The notes under the pieces are model-generated. The model worked only from the letters and a program-made list of their open reading frames with translations, made no database searches and was not told the DNA's origin. Of a stretch of 64,000 bases of DNA, positions 47,547 through 58,591 are shown piece by piece. The stretch is from Talinum fruticosum (lineage: Eukaryota; Streptophyta; Magnoliopsida; Caryophyllales; Talinaceae). Position numbers and translations under genes: made by a program. The stretch covers positions 2,354,001 through 2,418,000 of the forward strand of contig JAITYX010000008.1 in assembly GCA_021018815.1 (NCBI GenBank). Direction: 5' to 3'. Position 1 is the stretch's first letter, and each line of letters opens with the position of its first letter.

Positions 47547-48378
47547 TACTCCCTGCATTGCAAAATCTATGTCGTTTGAAGGTTATGTGAGGATATCAAT
47601 GAAACACAAAATTCATAACAAAATTTATGTTAAAAGATCAAATTACCCCTATATTTTATTGAAAAATGAAGAAAATGAATGAAAAAAAGAAGAGAAACAA
47701 AACAATTAATAATGATAAAATTAGTAAATTAGTAATTAATATATCATTAAAATTGTAAAGTGACAATTATTATCAAACGAGAAAAGTTAATTAAAATTAC
47801 ATATATTTTGAAACGAATAAAATTATACCTGGCAATCGGGTCATTCGGTTCGGGTTAACTTCGTGTCGATCTTGTTCGGGTCCGGTTCGGTTTCGGGTTC
47901 GGGTCAACTTCGGTTCGGGTCGATCTCGTTCAGGTTCATTCAGTTTCGGTTCGGGTCAACTTTGGTTCGGTTCAATTTAGGGTCAATCTCGTTCGGGTTT
48001 GATTCGGGGTTAATTTCGGATCTAGTCGTAATCGGATCACTTTTTGGGTCAAAATCGATTCAAAATTGTACCACTATAGGCACAAAAGTCCATCCCGAGA
48101 GACCCAACAAAAAAATGTGGGTTGGGTCACTTTTATTCCGAGTTAAATCGATTCGGATCCGATTCGGTTCGGGTCATTTTGGGTTCGGTTCGATTTCGGT
48201 TCGGGTCATTTTGCATTCGGGTTGGTTTCGGTTCGGATCATTTCGGGTCGGTTCATTTTAATTTTCGGGTCAAAATCGGTTTAAGCTGCTTTCGGATGTC
48301 GGTTCGGTTTGAGTTTCGGGTCGTTCGAGTTGATCCGTTCGGTTCGGATCGGTTTACCAGGTCTAAATAAAATAAAAT
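47547..48378. mobile_element. Stowaway-like MITE interrupted by a hAT MITE
   Basis: It starts TACTCCCTGCATTGCAAAATC and runs about 277 bp through GGTTATG..AATGAAGAAAATGAATG to the hAT insertion at 47824, closely resembling 59492-59762. A few bases continue at 48374-48378. The right terminal motif is degenerate. Confidence 0.65.
47824..48365. mobile_element. hAT-type MITE built of GGTTCGGGTC repeats
   Basis: 542 bp with 12-bp ends TATACCTGGCAA / TAGACCTGGTAA (10 of 12 match) and a perfect 8-bp target duplication AATAAAAT (47816-47823, 48366-48373), diagnostic of hAT transposition. The interior is a degenerate array of TTCGGTTCGGGTC(A/G) words. This creates long glycine/serine/phenylalanine frames that are not genes. 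Confidence 0.88.
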
Positions 48379-48620
48379 TTATACTCAACAATTCTCACCT
48401 ACACTCTAAAAAAAGAATTCATTGTTATCCAATATTTATCCACACTAAACCACTCCTTCTACTCTCACTTCAAACCACACCTATTTTAACCACTTTGAAA
48501 AACAAACCGCTAGGGGTAATGGGCCACAAAATGGGTATTTTTGTCATTTCTCAGAAAAAGAAGAAAAGTTGAAAAATTTGACAAAGGCACGCAGAACCAA
48601 TAATTAAGCTTTGAATGTGA

Positions 48621-49760
48621 CCCTTTCCTGTAGTTTTCCCATAATAATACTACTCGTACTGCGACCTACCTACACCACTATAATTAGGGAAAGCGATTAA
48701 ACCACATATATTTAAAACCCTTAAAATTTTCCCGATTCAAATCTAAACGAATGTTGAAAGGACAGAAAACCTAAGGGAGGAGCAAGAAATCTCCACAAAT
48801 TTTTCTTAGGATTTTTGGATAAAAATAATATAAATTTTGAGGGAATTACCGAAAATAAAATAATTTTTTTGGAATAGCATGAACTTCAATTTTATTTAAT
48901 GTAAGTAAAATACCACCGAATTGATGGATTGTGATTTAGCGGAGCGATGACGTGACAGATGATGTTGCTGATATTGGACAGTGGAGTTGAAGGTTTAATT
49001 TTAACTTTTTTATTTGCATTGACACATAAGTACATCTTTATTCAACCAAGAACAAAAATCAAAGTCAAATTTTCAACTTCATCGTCCATGTCGCCGACTT
49101 CACTTGTCACATCAACATTTCGTGAAGTCACACATCCTTAAGCGGATAGTGTTCTATTTGTGTTAAATAGGATTAAATTTCATACTACTATATTGCAAAA
49201 AAAAGTTTATATAATTTCAATCCAATACCATTCATTCATAGAGTTTAGTGCAGCATGCATACATACTAAAATCCATCATTTGTGTTTCGGGAGAAAAACT
49301 TGTGTGATAATGTGGATGATGATTCGGAGGGAGAAAGGATTTCATTGTTTCGGTTGCGATGGCACTGGCGCGATCGTGTGGACTACACATGGCCGCTATG
49401 AGACTAGAGTAAGGCTTTTTGGGATTTGGGAGACTTTTCCAGAGAGGGAAGTGTTGGAAGTTGGTGATGTGAACTTATGAGCATGTAAACATGTCTTATG
49501 AGGGTGGAGGCTGGTGAGTATTTATAGAGGAATTCAATAGGGGTAAAGTGGTAATTTACCATGATTTTGGGAAGAAACCCTAGCCTTAATAGGCTTTTGG
49601 GCTTTCCCGACTCGTTGAAAGGAGGTTTGGGTTGATACCTCCATTGTCCGATTGATTGGGCCCATTTGAATAGTGACGTTGTGATTGAGATAAAGCTGTC
49701 CGGAAAATATGCGGATAAATTTGTAAATATATTACCCAAATAAAATTTTGGTGGTTCTGA
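48621..49760. other. Spacer without recognised genes
   Basis: Frames up to about 140 codons occur (49835-49404 minus, 49160-49480 plus), but none shows a known domain, signal peptide or family similarity visible by eye. Confidence 0.4.
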
Positions 49761-49835
49761 ATTTTGTGAACGTGGCAACTTTTGAATGGAGGATTGGATA
49801 TAATAATGAAGCCAAAAGGGCACCTTTATGACCAT

Positions 49836-49844
49836 TATAAATAG
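49836..49844 (+). promoter_or_regulatory. TATA box of peptide gene copy 4
   Basis: TATAAATAG followed by AGGC, 79 bp before the ATG. An ACGTGGC motif (49770-49776; ABRE/G-box-like core) lies about 60 bp further upstream in a segment shared with copy 5. Confidence 0.85.
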
Positions 49845-49922
49845 AGGCCTTTAGATGAATGGATGAAGCACCCTCGAAGTATAGGAATTATCATTGATAT
49901 TGCAATACTCGAAGATACGAAA

Positions 49923-50373
49923 ATGGAGAACACTTCATTCAACCTTACCAGACTTGCCATCTTTTTACTTTTGATCGGGACAACGGGTAATATGTCATCC
50001 ATTCTTCTAGATTTTGAGTATGATCGAAGTATAAGAATTTAATTGTGTTTTGGTTTTGCTTGTAGATGTTTGAGCAAAAAAAGTTGTGCTTATACAGGCT
50101 TCATGTTCACGAATGGTCGAAACATAACTAACATTATTGCATGATATGTGTGTAGTTCCGGTTTTCGGAGAAGTCCGAGTGGTGGTGAACCGCAATTCGA
50201 TGAGACAGCTTAAATGTGTAGACGAAGAATTTGCGGGTTGCAATGAGCAAATATTGCTCATGTGTTGTGAAGGTCTTACCTGCCTTCGAATTCCTCCCTG
50301 GTCAGTAATTACTGGGCCAGGAATATGTATTAAAAACACCGCCTTAGTCAAAGCTTACTACAACAGTAACTAA
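49923..50373 (+). CDS. Secreted knottin-like cysteine-rich peptide, copy 4 (one unit)
   Basis: Exons 49923-49986 and 50156-50373 (GT at 49987, AG at 50154-50155, phase-1 intron of 169 bp) give 93 residues. The signal peptide (about 1-27) has the hydrophobic core L-A-I-F-L-L-L-I-G-T-T and ends V-P-V-F-G-E. The propeptide is short and basic (R-N-S-M-R-Q-L-K). Cysteines 42, 50, 58, 59, 64, 79 form C-x7-C-x7-CC-x4-C-x14-C, with C-C-E-G-L-T-C as in copy 7. It is a duplicate of copy 5, 2.7 kb downstream, from the promoter to the 3' UTR. Relative to copy 5 it lacks 14 propeptide residues and has 3 more in the last loop. A secreted defence-type role is inferred from family architecture only. Confidence 0.87.
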
Positions 50374-50399
50374 AAAGTGATCCTATTAATAAAGTGCTC

Positions 50400-51055
50400 C
50401 AGTCATGCGAATAAAAGTTATACTCCCGTTCAGATGTTCTTCTGGATTAGGGGGCTTATGTCTGTGGTTGGTTCCTTATGGACTTAATGTGTTTTAAGGT
50501 TGTGTTATGAAATAAGGTACTTGTACCGTCTCTCGAGTGACGTAATAAATAAACTTCCTTATGTATTTCCAATGAATTGCAGTTTATTACTTGTTACCAT
50601 TATTACTACTACTATTATAATTGTGCCAAAAAAAGGGGTCAAAAAATCATTTTTCTTCCAATTACAGATGGATTGTTTTTACCTATATATGATCCAATTT
50701 TTCCGGAAACATTTGCTTACAAGTCTATGTCATATTAAATGAACAATTTACATATCAATTATTAAATAGAAAACAAAAGAACCTTCTTCTTGCCAGGTGA
50801 GTACGTAGAGGACTTGTCCATTATGCCATATTTTTTTGTAATGGTAAACGTAGGCCTATTTTAGGGATATCTTGATTGAATCGTAGGTCAAGGGGAAGGG
50901 AGATGTTAAACCCAAAATCTTACACACACTGTAAATTTTTTTTTATTTTGCAAAAGGTAAGAAATTATCTCATTTTAAATTTGAACTAAGAGGTTAAATG
51001 CGGAAAGTGTAAGTGTTACCATTCAAGTAACACTTACTTGGTAAGTCGAGTTCCG

Positions 51056-51122
<67 letters not shown>

Positions 51123-52500
51123 TGAAACGAATATGCCTACTAATATAAACATGGTTTGTCACGAGATCATAACAACGATACCCTTTATAATTGGAAATAT
51201 AACCCAAAAACCATAATCAGAAGACATGGCTCCCAATTTGTTTGCAGGAGTAGCTACAAAGTTAGGAAAACAGGGATTTATGCAAACAAGATTTGATTTG
51301 GAGATTTTTCATCAACAAGGTTGTTGGTAAACGATTGAAAATCAAAACTTTTTTCAAATTGGTTAATCGAATTTTCGAACCATCTAACCGAAACCGAATT
51401 GAAAATGGGAACCTTTTTTGATCGGTTAAACGAACCAATTTTTTAAAAAATTATACAATAAAAATCCAAAAATTATGCAATTAAAAATATACAATTTTCA
51501 TATAATCACATTAGGGACCAACAACAGTAATTGAAAGTGCCAAGGAAAGTAAAATAACAGACGAACTTCACCCAATTTTTGGAAATGTTTTTTATAGTGG
51601 ACTACGATTCATATAAGAATATGAACTTCACGTGTGTGTCCATCGACTATGTCGATGAACATTTATTAGGATTCAATTTGCAACACAAACGAGACAATTC
51701 ATTATCAACATGGGGCGTTCGTTACATTTTATCACTTTTCCTGTTAACCAATAACTTTGGGAGTAGTTTTTAATGTTTTGACCAAGTCAAAACACTAATC
51801 AATTAAATATTAGTATCCTATAATAGTATTTTAATTAACGTTTACACTAATTTATAGCGTTTCAAGTGATGTTTCTAAAAAGTTAAGAATATTAACTTTT
51901 CACATTTAAAAGTAGCGTTTTATATTTTTTAACAAAAATATTCCTTCATTAATTTATATTTGACAAATTATCTATATCATTTTACGTCAATTTACAATAA
52001 TCGACTAATTCAACCACTAAATTTACTGAACAGTTATCGGTTAAACAACTTTTTTGTCGAACAAGACGTTAGTGTTTTTACGTGTTTATTTGTTTGAGAT
52101 TTGTGTCTATTTTTGGGATTATTCTGTTTCAATCTTATCTCCGACAATTAATTATAGCAAAAAGAAGATAATTAATTCGTAGAGTTAGGTACGATATGCA
52201 TGTGTACTAACATGCATCTTGAATAATGTTTCTTTCAAATTGGATTTATTATATCATATAAAGATCTATTCTATAAAATTATACAATAACTCGCCGTTAT
52301 TGAAAAAATACATATTGAAACCGAAAAACACAGTTTGTGACCAAATTGATGTTACAAGTATATGTAGTTGAATAAAAGTATATATAATTAACTTTGTCAA
52401 AATAGAAATCTGTTTTGATATTTTAAATATATTCTTTTTAAATAAATAAATATAATATGCATCTTGAGTAAATATTACACAAAGTAAAATTCTATGGTTG
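50400..52500. other. AT-rich spacer between gene copies 4 and 5
   Basis: The first approximately 320 bp are 3' UTR/flank shared with copy 5. The remainder is AT-rich with no credible coding region. It contains a (TA)n run and a 9-bp hairpin (AAGTGTTAC..GTAACACTT, 51009-51034). Confidence 0.5.
51058..51119. repeat. (TA)n microsatellite
   Basis: About 31 TA units. Confidence 0.95.
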
Positions 52501-52511
52501 TGAATTTTGTG

Positions 52512-52519
52512 CACGTGGC
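52512..52519 (+). promoter_or_regulatory. G-box/ABRE-like motif upstream of copy 5
   Basis: CACGTGGC, 61 bp upstream of the TATA box. Copy 4 has AACGTGGC at the matching place. Copy 7 has ACACGTGGA (60589-60597). Plant bZIP/bHLH factors bind CACGTG cores; binding here is inference. Confidence 0.55.
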
Positions 52520-52579
52520 AACTTCTGAATGGAGAATTGGATATGATAATGAAGCCAAAAGGGCACCTTTTATCAGCAT

Positions 52580-52588
52580 TATAAATAG
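52580..52588 (+). promoter_or_regulatory. TATA box of peptide gene copy 5
   Basis: TATAAATAG followed by AGGC, 79 bp before the ATG. Confidence 0.85.
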
Positions 52589-52666
52589 AGGCCTTTAGGT
52601 GAAAGGAATAAGCATCCTTGAAGTATAAGAATCATCACTGAAATTGCAATACTCGAAGATACGAAA

Positions 52667-53273
52667 ATGGAGAAGACTTCATTCAACCTCTCCAAACTTG
52701 CCATCTTTCTACTTTTGATCGGGACAATGGGTAATATGTCTATCCCCTGTTACTCGCATTCATTCTTCTTCTAGTTTGGACAAATCATAATTATGCCTTA
52801 AGATAGATGCATCTAATAATTAAGGATCAAATCATTGTACTGTTTACTCTTTTATCTTCTTAAAGGTGGCATGGACCTTAGCATATTGGTTAAGGCGCAA
52901 CAGAATTTAATTATGTTTTGGTTTTGCTTGTCGATGTTTGAGTTAAAATACTGTCCGTATACAGGCTTCATCTCCACAAATGGTGGAAGCATAACTAATA
53001 TTATTGCATGATATGTGTGTAGTTCCGATGTTCGGGGAAGCCCAAGTGGTGGTGGAAGAAGTGATTATGAGGGTGCCTGAAGAAGCGAGGGTGGTAAAAC
53101 GCAATCCGATGAGACAGCTGAAATGTGTAGACAAAGTAGGTGCAAGCTGCAATAGGCAAATATTGCTCGACTGTTGTGAAGGTCTTACCTGCTTTCGAAT
53201 GTCACCAATTACCGGGCCAGGAATATGTATTAAAAAAACCGACTTATTCAAAGCTTACTACTACAATAACTGA
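52667..53273 (+). CDS. Secreted knottin-like cysteine-rich peptide, copy 5 (one unit)
   Basis: Exons 52667-52730 and 53023-53273 (GT at 52731, AG at 53021-53022, phase-1 intron of 292 bp) give 104 residues. Signal peptide about 1-28 (core L-A-I-F-L-L-L-I-G-T-M). The acidic then basic propeptide, about 29-55, contains an imperfect internal repeat (E-A-Q-V-V and E-A-R-V-V). Cysteines 56, 64, 72, 73, 78, 90 form C-x7-C-x7-CC-x4-C-x11-C. A short basic/aromatic tail K-A-Y-Y-Y-N-N follows, shared with copy 4. The start codon sits in the AAAATGGAGAA context identical to copy 4. It is the tandem duplicate of copy 4. Function unproven; knottin-type defence peptide or enzyme inhibitor is the likeliest class. 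Confidence 0.87.
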
Positions 53274-53736
53274 AATGCAATCGTATGAGTGCGAATAAAG
53301 GCTAATCTCTCGTCCAGATCTTCTTCTGGATTGGGGAGGCTTATGTCTGTGTTTCATCCATCGTGGACTTATGTGTTTTAAGGTTGTGTTATGAAATGGA
53401 GTACTTGTATAGTCTCTCCCAGTGACGTAATAAATAAACTTCCGTATGTATTTCCAATGGATCTCAATTTGTTACTTTATTATTATTACTACCACTATTA
53501 TAATTGTGACAAAAAGGACAAAAAATAATTTTTTTCCAATTGCAGATGGATTGTTTTTACCTGTATATGGTCCAATTTTTCTCGAAACATTTGCTTATCT
53601 TCTATTTAAGTTTGGACGATTATTTACGTAACCCACTAATTTTACATTAATAATTTTTGTCAATTAGACTTGAGCAAATATTTTAAAACCAATTCGCAGA
53701 AAATATTACGAATTTAGGGTAAAAAGATGATGTGAC

Positions 53737-54903
53737 TGTTACAGTTGGATTTGATATGTAGCGGAAGCAAAAAGATAATTTAATTTGAGATGTAGGAAAG
53801 TTGATAAAGTAATAAATGATATGTAAGGTGATAGACACATAAAGTTCCCGTGGAAAACCCAAGTGTACGAAAAACCAAATAACGGCAACAATATAATCCA
53901 CTATATATAATATGATGATTGAGTACAAAGTACGATCTTCACAGATGACCTACTCTGTAAGATCAAAGTAAAGAGAATTTTTTTTCAAATACTTTCTCAA
54001 GTTAGGTATGTGGAATAAAAAAGTATAACCCTAGGCGATACTAAAAAGGCACAAATTGGTTATGCTATGTGCCACATCTAATTAGGTAAAACAACCTAAT
54101 ATAATAAAAAACCTCTAAAAAACTCTAGAAAATCTTTTAGTTACAGTCAAGTACTTGGGGTTCAAGATAAAATCTTTCACAAAAAGAAAGATAATATTTT
54201 CCATAATAGAATTGGGACAAAACCTGACGAACTCCACCTTGGACCAAATTCCATGTAGGCCAGAATGAACCTGAAAGGGTATAATCCTATCGTTCCATGG
54301 AAGAATGAACATCCCATATACTTAAATTTGATCTGGCTCGGTTAGGATCCGAAACTGGACCAAATCTTGATAGAATCCGAATCCGATTGAAAGTCAACTT
54401 TAATACCACTTGTTAAGGTTGGATTCGATATGTAACGGAAGCGAAAAAGGTAATTTGATTCGGGATGTAGGGAAGTTATTAAAGTAACAAATAATGGGTA
54501 AAGTGATTGACACATAAATTTTACGCTGAAAACCCAAATCTGTGAAAAAACATGGGGGATAATAATATAATCTAGTATAATATGATGAGTGAGTAAAGTA
54601 AGATCTCCAAAGTGACGTGTTCGATAAAATCAAAATAAAGAGAAAAAATTCTTAAAAACTCTTTCAAGTTAAGTATGTGGAATAGAAAAGTAAAATCCTA
54701 GACGATACCAAAAGACGCAAATTGGTTATATAACATATACCACATCTAACTAATTAAAACAACCTAACATACGCAGAAAAAACCTTTTAAAAATCATAAA
54801 AGATGATCTATTTATAATCAACTCCTTAGAGTCCAAATTGAAATCTTTAAAAAAGAAAAGATAAAGTATTATTTTCATAATATAATCGGGACAAAATCTA
54901 ATG
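53737..54903 (-). mobile_element. TRIM-like miniature LTR retrotransposon
   Basis: Direct repeats 53737-54230 and 54411-54903 (about 494 and 493 bp) flank 180 bp of non-coding sequence. On the minus strand the upstream LTR ends CCTTAACA, and two bases later TGGTATTAAAGT resembles the initiator-Met primer-binding site. Before the downstream LTR lies the purine-rich CCAAGGTGGAG. Flanks GTGAC (53732-53736) and TTGAC (54904-54908) match at 4 of 5. The LTRs differ at many positions, so it is old. It lies downstream of gene copy 5. Confidence 0.75.
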
Positions 54904-55163
54904 TTGACGTTAGAGTCGTGTCTCTTTCTCCGCACGTTTTTCGTGCATTAGAGTCATGCTGAACGTTGCCGAATGTTTTCTTGCACAGAAAAATCTTTAA
55001 AGATCTGCCACTTGAAGGGTGTACAGTAACCATCTAGTCTATGTCATATTAAATGATCAATTTGCATATCAAGTAATTTACTAGAAAACAAAAGAACCCT
55101 CTTCTTGCCAGCTGGTCCACATGAAGTAACGCTGTCAATACTCAAAGAAAAAAAAAAAAAAAG

Positions 55164-56657
55164 GGTAGTCTCCACTTATCCCCTCTGAGCTCGCTCTCTG
55201 TGCTCTTCTGATCACTGCCATGGTTAATGCATCTAACCAAACTATTAATTCTTCAATTCAAACTTCACCTTCTTCGCATATTATTCAAAAGTTTCAACCC
55301 GATGAGAGGGAGAAATCGAGCATGGAGGGACGACCTGGTGATGTTTGACTAGCAAGACGAACTGAGACTCTTATTGCTATCCAGATATTTCAGTTACTCC
55401 CACGGACATTGTATATTAGACATGTATATGGAACTGGAGTACTTAATCAAAAACCCATATGTAATAAAAACAATATAATATAGTGGATGTTATCTATGCT
55501 TTTGAAAAAAAAATAGTAATAATTAATTATCTTGAATGAGTATGACCTATAATTTTCTCCCACAAATGAATTTATAGTATTAAAATATAAGTTGAATTAG
55601 GTAGCCAAAATTTGGCATTCAATATTTGTGTTTTGATTTGGATTTCTAGGTTAAGATTTTCTAAACAAATAAAGACAATTTATTTATAGAAATTTCTGTA
55701 GTACAGGAATAATGTACGTACTATAATATAAGATTTCATTGAATGCAATTGACAACATAATATAAATAAATTTGTAATTATATCTCTATTATATTATTTG
55801 GCTATATGATAATATTATAATCAAACAATTACCAGGTAAATTTGATTACCAAGTTGTAGGCCAAACACTTACCACAGGTGATTGGAAGCATAATTCAAAA
55901 ACACACAGTGACAAGTATCTATTTGACTTCATGATGTTGAATAATAAAAATCATTTTTTTCTGAAAACGAACATGCAGACTAACATAAACATGATTTTTC
56001 AAGAGGTCATAACAACAATATTCTTTATAATTGGAATTAGGAAAACGGAACAACCAAAAGGTTTTTAAAATTGATAATCAGGAATTTGTGCAAACAAGAT
56101 TTGATATGGTGATTGTTTTATATGTTAATAAATGATTGGACTTTTCTTATGCGGTACAGACTGAGAATGTTTTATATGCACTTGAAAATATTTGTATTTT
56201 GTCATATGTTTATAAATGATTGGACAAATGGAAAAATAAGGTGAGTTTTGTTGGCATAAACTAATGCTGTATAATCTGATAACATATGCTCCCAAGAGCA
56301 TTTAAGAATTTACATTATGTACCATATGATGTTCAGGGATATTGTTGATAACATTCGGGGAAGCGGAAAAGGTGATAGAACAAGTGGGGAGGAAGGGCGA
56401 TGAAATATGTAAAGCAAAAGGTGAAATATGCGGCTCTTCTGTAGGCGAGTGCTGCGACGGTTTGTTTTGCATTGCTCACCTGCCATATCCACCACGGCCC
56501 GCGAGATGTTTGGGTGTTGAAGACATTGAAATCAAGACGACTAAGAAGCTCCAGAAATGTGGCACCGATGGTGACCTTTGCTATCCAAATGGAGTTAAGT
56601 GTTGCGATGACTACGTTTGCGTTACCGACGGGAAATTGCGATGAGCGCTGGGATTGA
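55164..56657 (+). pseudogene. Knottin-like peptide gene copy 6, decayed
   Basis: An exon 1 relic at about 55164-55223 still shows the signal-peptide reading (E-L-A-L-C-A-L-L-I-T-A-M), but the ATG is lost and the donor reads TT where GT is expected. About 1.1 kb further, exon 2 (about 56344 on) keeps F-G-E-A-E-K-V-I-E-Q-V and a complete unit 1 (C-x6-C-x6-CC-x4-C-x12-C). It then has the linker and a unit 2 with only five cysteines before a stop at 56642-56644. A G-N-C-containing ending lies in another frame to 56657. Compared with copy 2, about 34 bp are missing after the fifth cysteine. No normal acceptor precedes exon 2. Unit 2 and the 3' flank are nearly identical to copy 2. Confidence 0.78.
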
Positions 56658-56779
56658 GCTACCCCTCTCGCTCTCTTCCTGTGTATTCCTCTCTATCCAT
56701 CCAGGTGGGAAGATGAAATCCAACAATAAAATGTAATGCTGTTTTCTTATGTATGTTTATGAAATGAATCTGTGCTCAT

Positions 56780-57770
56780 CATCATCGTGGTGAGTGCACT
56801 TTTAAGGTCATCTCGTTGACCGATTCATCGGCCTTTTAGATGGAACTCAACTTAATTATTATATTAAATAAAAAATAAATTATGAAATAAATTCTCTTGT
56901 TGCAGAGCAGAATTCATTCCCAAACTTAAAGAATTTATGTACATTGCATGCTGATCTTGTCATCACTTGACAATTGAATCCTACACAAGCATAGTGTCAA
57001 ACTACTAAATAGAAAACAATGCAGAAGCGATTGTTAGATGGAATTCCAGCAAATAACATGGAACTGATATAGAAAGACAAAAATAATATCAAAATTTGAA
57101 TATAAATCGACAAATGGAAATGAGGTAAGAATTTAACGTGAAAAATTCAACTTGTTATAACCCTATGCTACACAAACACAAACAAATCCACTATTACGAG
57201 AGACTATAAGAATAATTTCAAATTCCGAGACCTTTCTAAACTCAAGATATTCCAATCTCACATCACTCTCCTCACAATAGCACCCTTCAATTGGATGCTT
57301 TCCAAATAAATCTCCCTAATTATAATCTTCTCTAATTAAAACTCACTCTTTGGTGAGGTTTATTATCTAGTTACGTCTATCATCTAGTTAAGCTTACAAA
57401 GAGAAGTACCCCTAAGGGCTCTCACCCTAGTGATCCTCTCAACCCACTTTGTTCGGCCACACTCACATTTTTCACACTCGAAGGTATATATAAATAAACA
57501 CTCCTTTAAATAGAAAATGAAACACTCTAAACTTATCTTAATTCCCACTGCAATTACATAGCCATAAAACCGCACATCAATGCAAGAAGCAAATGAAATG
57601 GATGAAAATAACTCAACAGTCCAATTGACACCACTCGCATTAGCCGTGTCCTTTAACACGACCAACTCGTGCCGGTTGTGGGTTGGCTGTTCCGATTTCT
57701 TAGCTGCCCAACATGGTCCGTTCCTTGGCCCATAGAACATGCCGTTAGAAACTTGATGTTAGGTGAAAAT
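56780..57770. other. Spacer with unassigned LTR-like sequence
   Basis: The first part is 3' flank of copy 6. From about 57000 the sequence (GAGGTAAGAATTTAACGTGAA; many short CT-rich words) looks transposon-derived, but no borders or domains could be fixed. The 118-codon minus-strand frame 57740-57384 has no recognisable features. Confidence 0.35.
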
Positions 57771-57787
57771 AAAGATAATCTTGGATT

Positions 57788-58591
57788 ATTTCATACCACC
57801 CATTTCAAGCGGAAGATGCATCATCCAAGCAGCTCACTCGTCCCTCCATCTAGAGCATTTTCAAAGGTTTTTATTTCTTCTATGGAGCATCCGGACGGAA
57901 AGAAATACTCACACTTTTTAAGACGAAGATTTCAACCATCTCAAAACACTAATCGGGGCAAAAAGAGCCTTTGCGGAATAGAGATCAAGAACAAAACTAT
58001 CCCCAGTGGACTACAACATCAAGAAGAGCGGGAATAGACCAAAGAAAATTCATTTGGTTAAATGGAACAAGCCTCTGCCGGGGATCAAACTCAACTTACC
58101 GAGTGCAGCTATGGGTTTTATACTACGAGACGACCAAGGTAAATTTATTAAGGCGGGAGCGACCCAACTAGGTTTCGCATTTATTCGATTCATCGAAGTT
58201 AGTGCGCTCGGATTTGGTCTCCAAGAGACAATCAAAGCAAATATTAGTTCACTCCTAGTTGAGGGTGATAATAAGATCATCATTGAGACTCTTCAAGGCA
58301 CTATCAAACCACCATGGCAGATTGATTTTATCATCAAAGACATCATTCGATTGATGTCTTACTTTAGGAGCTACTCTTTTAATCATATGTTTAGAGAAGC
58401 TAATTGTGCGACAGATCGGCTTGCGCAACAAGGGCACAAGTTACCAGTGCCAGTCCTTTTGGGGACATTGTCCATCCCATTCTCTCTCTCCGATTTTGGC
58501 AAATGACACCCTAGGTAGAACCCTTGTAAGAAGGACTACCTAGCGGTCTGCCGTGTTACTCCTCTATACCCATTCATCAAAAAAAAAAAAA
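57788..58591 (+). mobile_element. Young 5'-truncated LINE with perfect 17-bp target duplication
   Basis: The 804-bp body ends in a poly-A tail (58579-58594) and is bracketed by AAAGATAATCTTGGATT at 57771-57787 and 58592-58608. Frame 58006-58506 (166 codons, uninterrupted) is the C-terminal RNase H-like domain, with V-E-G-D-N-K-I-I-I-E and H-M-F-R-E-A-N-C-A-T-D. The first catalytic Asp region, K-L-N-F-D in the relative at 11199-12530, reads K-L-N-L-P-S here, so the Asp and a few residues are deleted. Same family as 4030-5400 and 11199-12530. Confidence 0.9.

Larger units (their letters stand above)
45235..48620 (-). repeat. Repeat R, copy C (inverted)
   Basis: The reverse complement matches copies A and B: GCCGACATTGGATTTTAAAA (45251) pairs with 10978-10997, ATAAGAAGTAAGAACCCACA (46972) with the 1220-1250 / 10300-10330 region, and TTTGACAAAGGCACGCAGAA (48578) with the left end. 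The part around 46655-47060 is present twice. It is interrupted at its left-end side by nested MITEs. Confidence 0.7.

Noticed and set aside
47863..48370. 132- and 82-codon frames rich in Gly, Ser, Phe and Arg
   Set aside because: They are translations of the TTCGGTTCGGGTC array inside the hAT MITE.
49160..49835. 106-codon plus and 143-codon minus frames upstream of copy 4
   Set aside because: They overlap, lack signal peptide, domain or paralog, and the minus frame runs into the conserved promoter of copy 4, which copy 5 shows to be non-coding.
51009..51034. AAGTGTTAC..GTAACACTT hairpin as a regulatory RNA or terminator
   Set aside because: The 9-bp stem next to a (TA)n run is expected by chance in AT-rich DNA, and copy 5 lacks it.
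57384..57740. 118-codon minus-strand frame
   Set aside because: No recognisable domain; it lies in sequence that looks transposon-derived and ends at the left flank of the young LINE.
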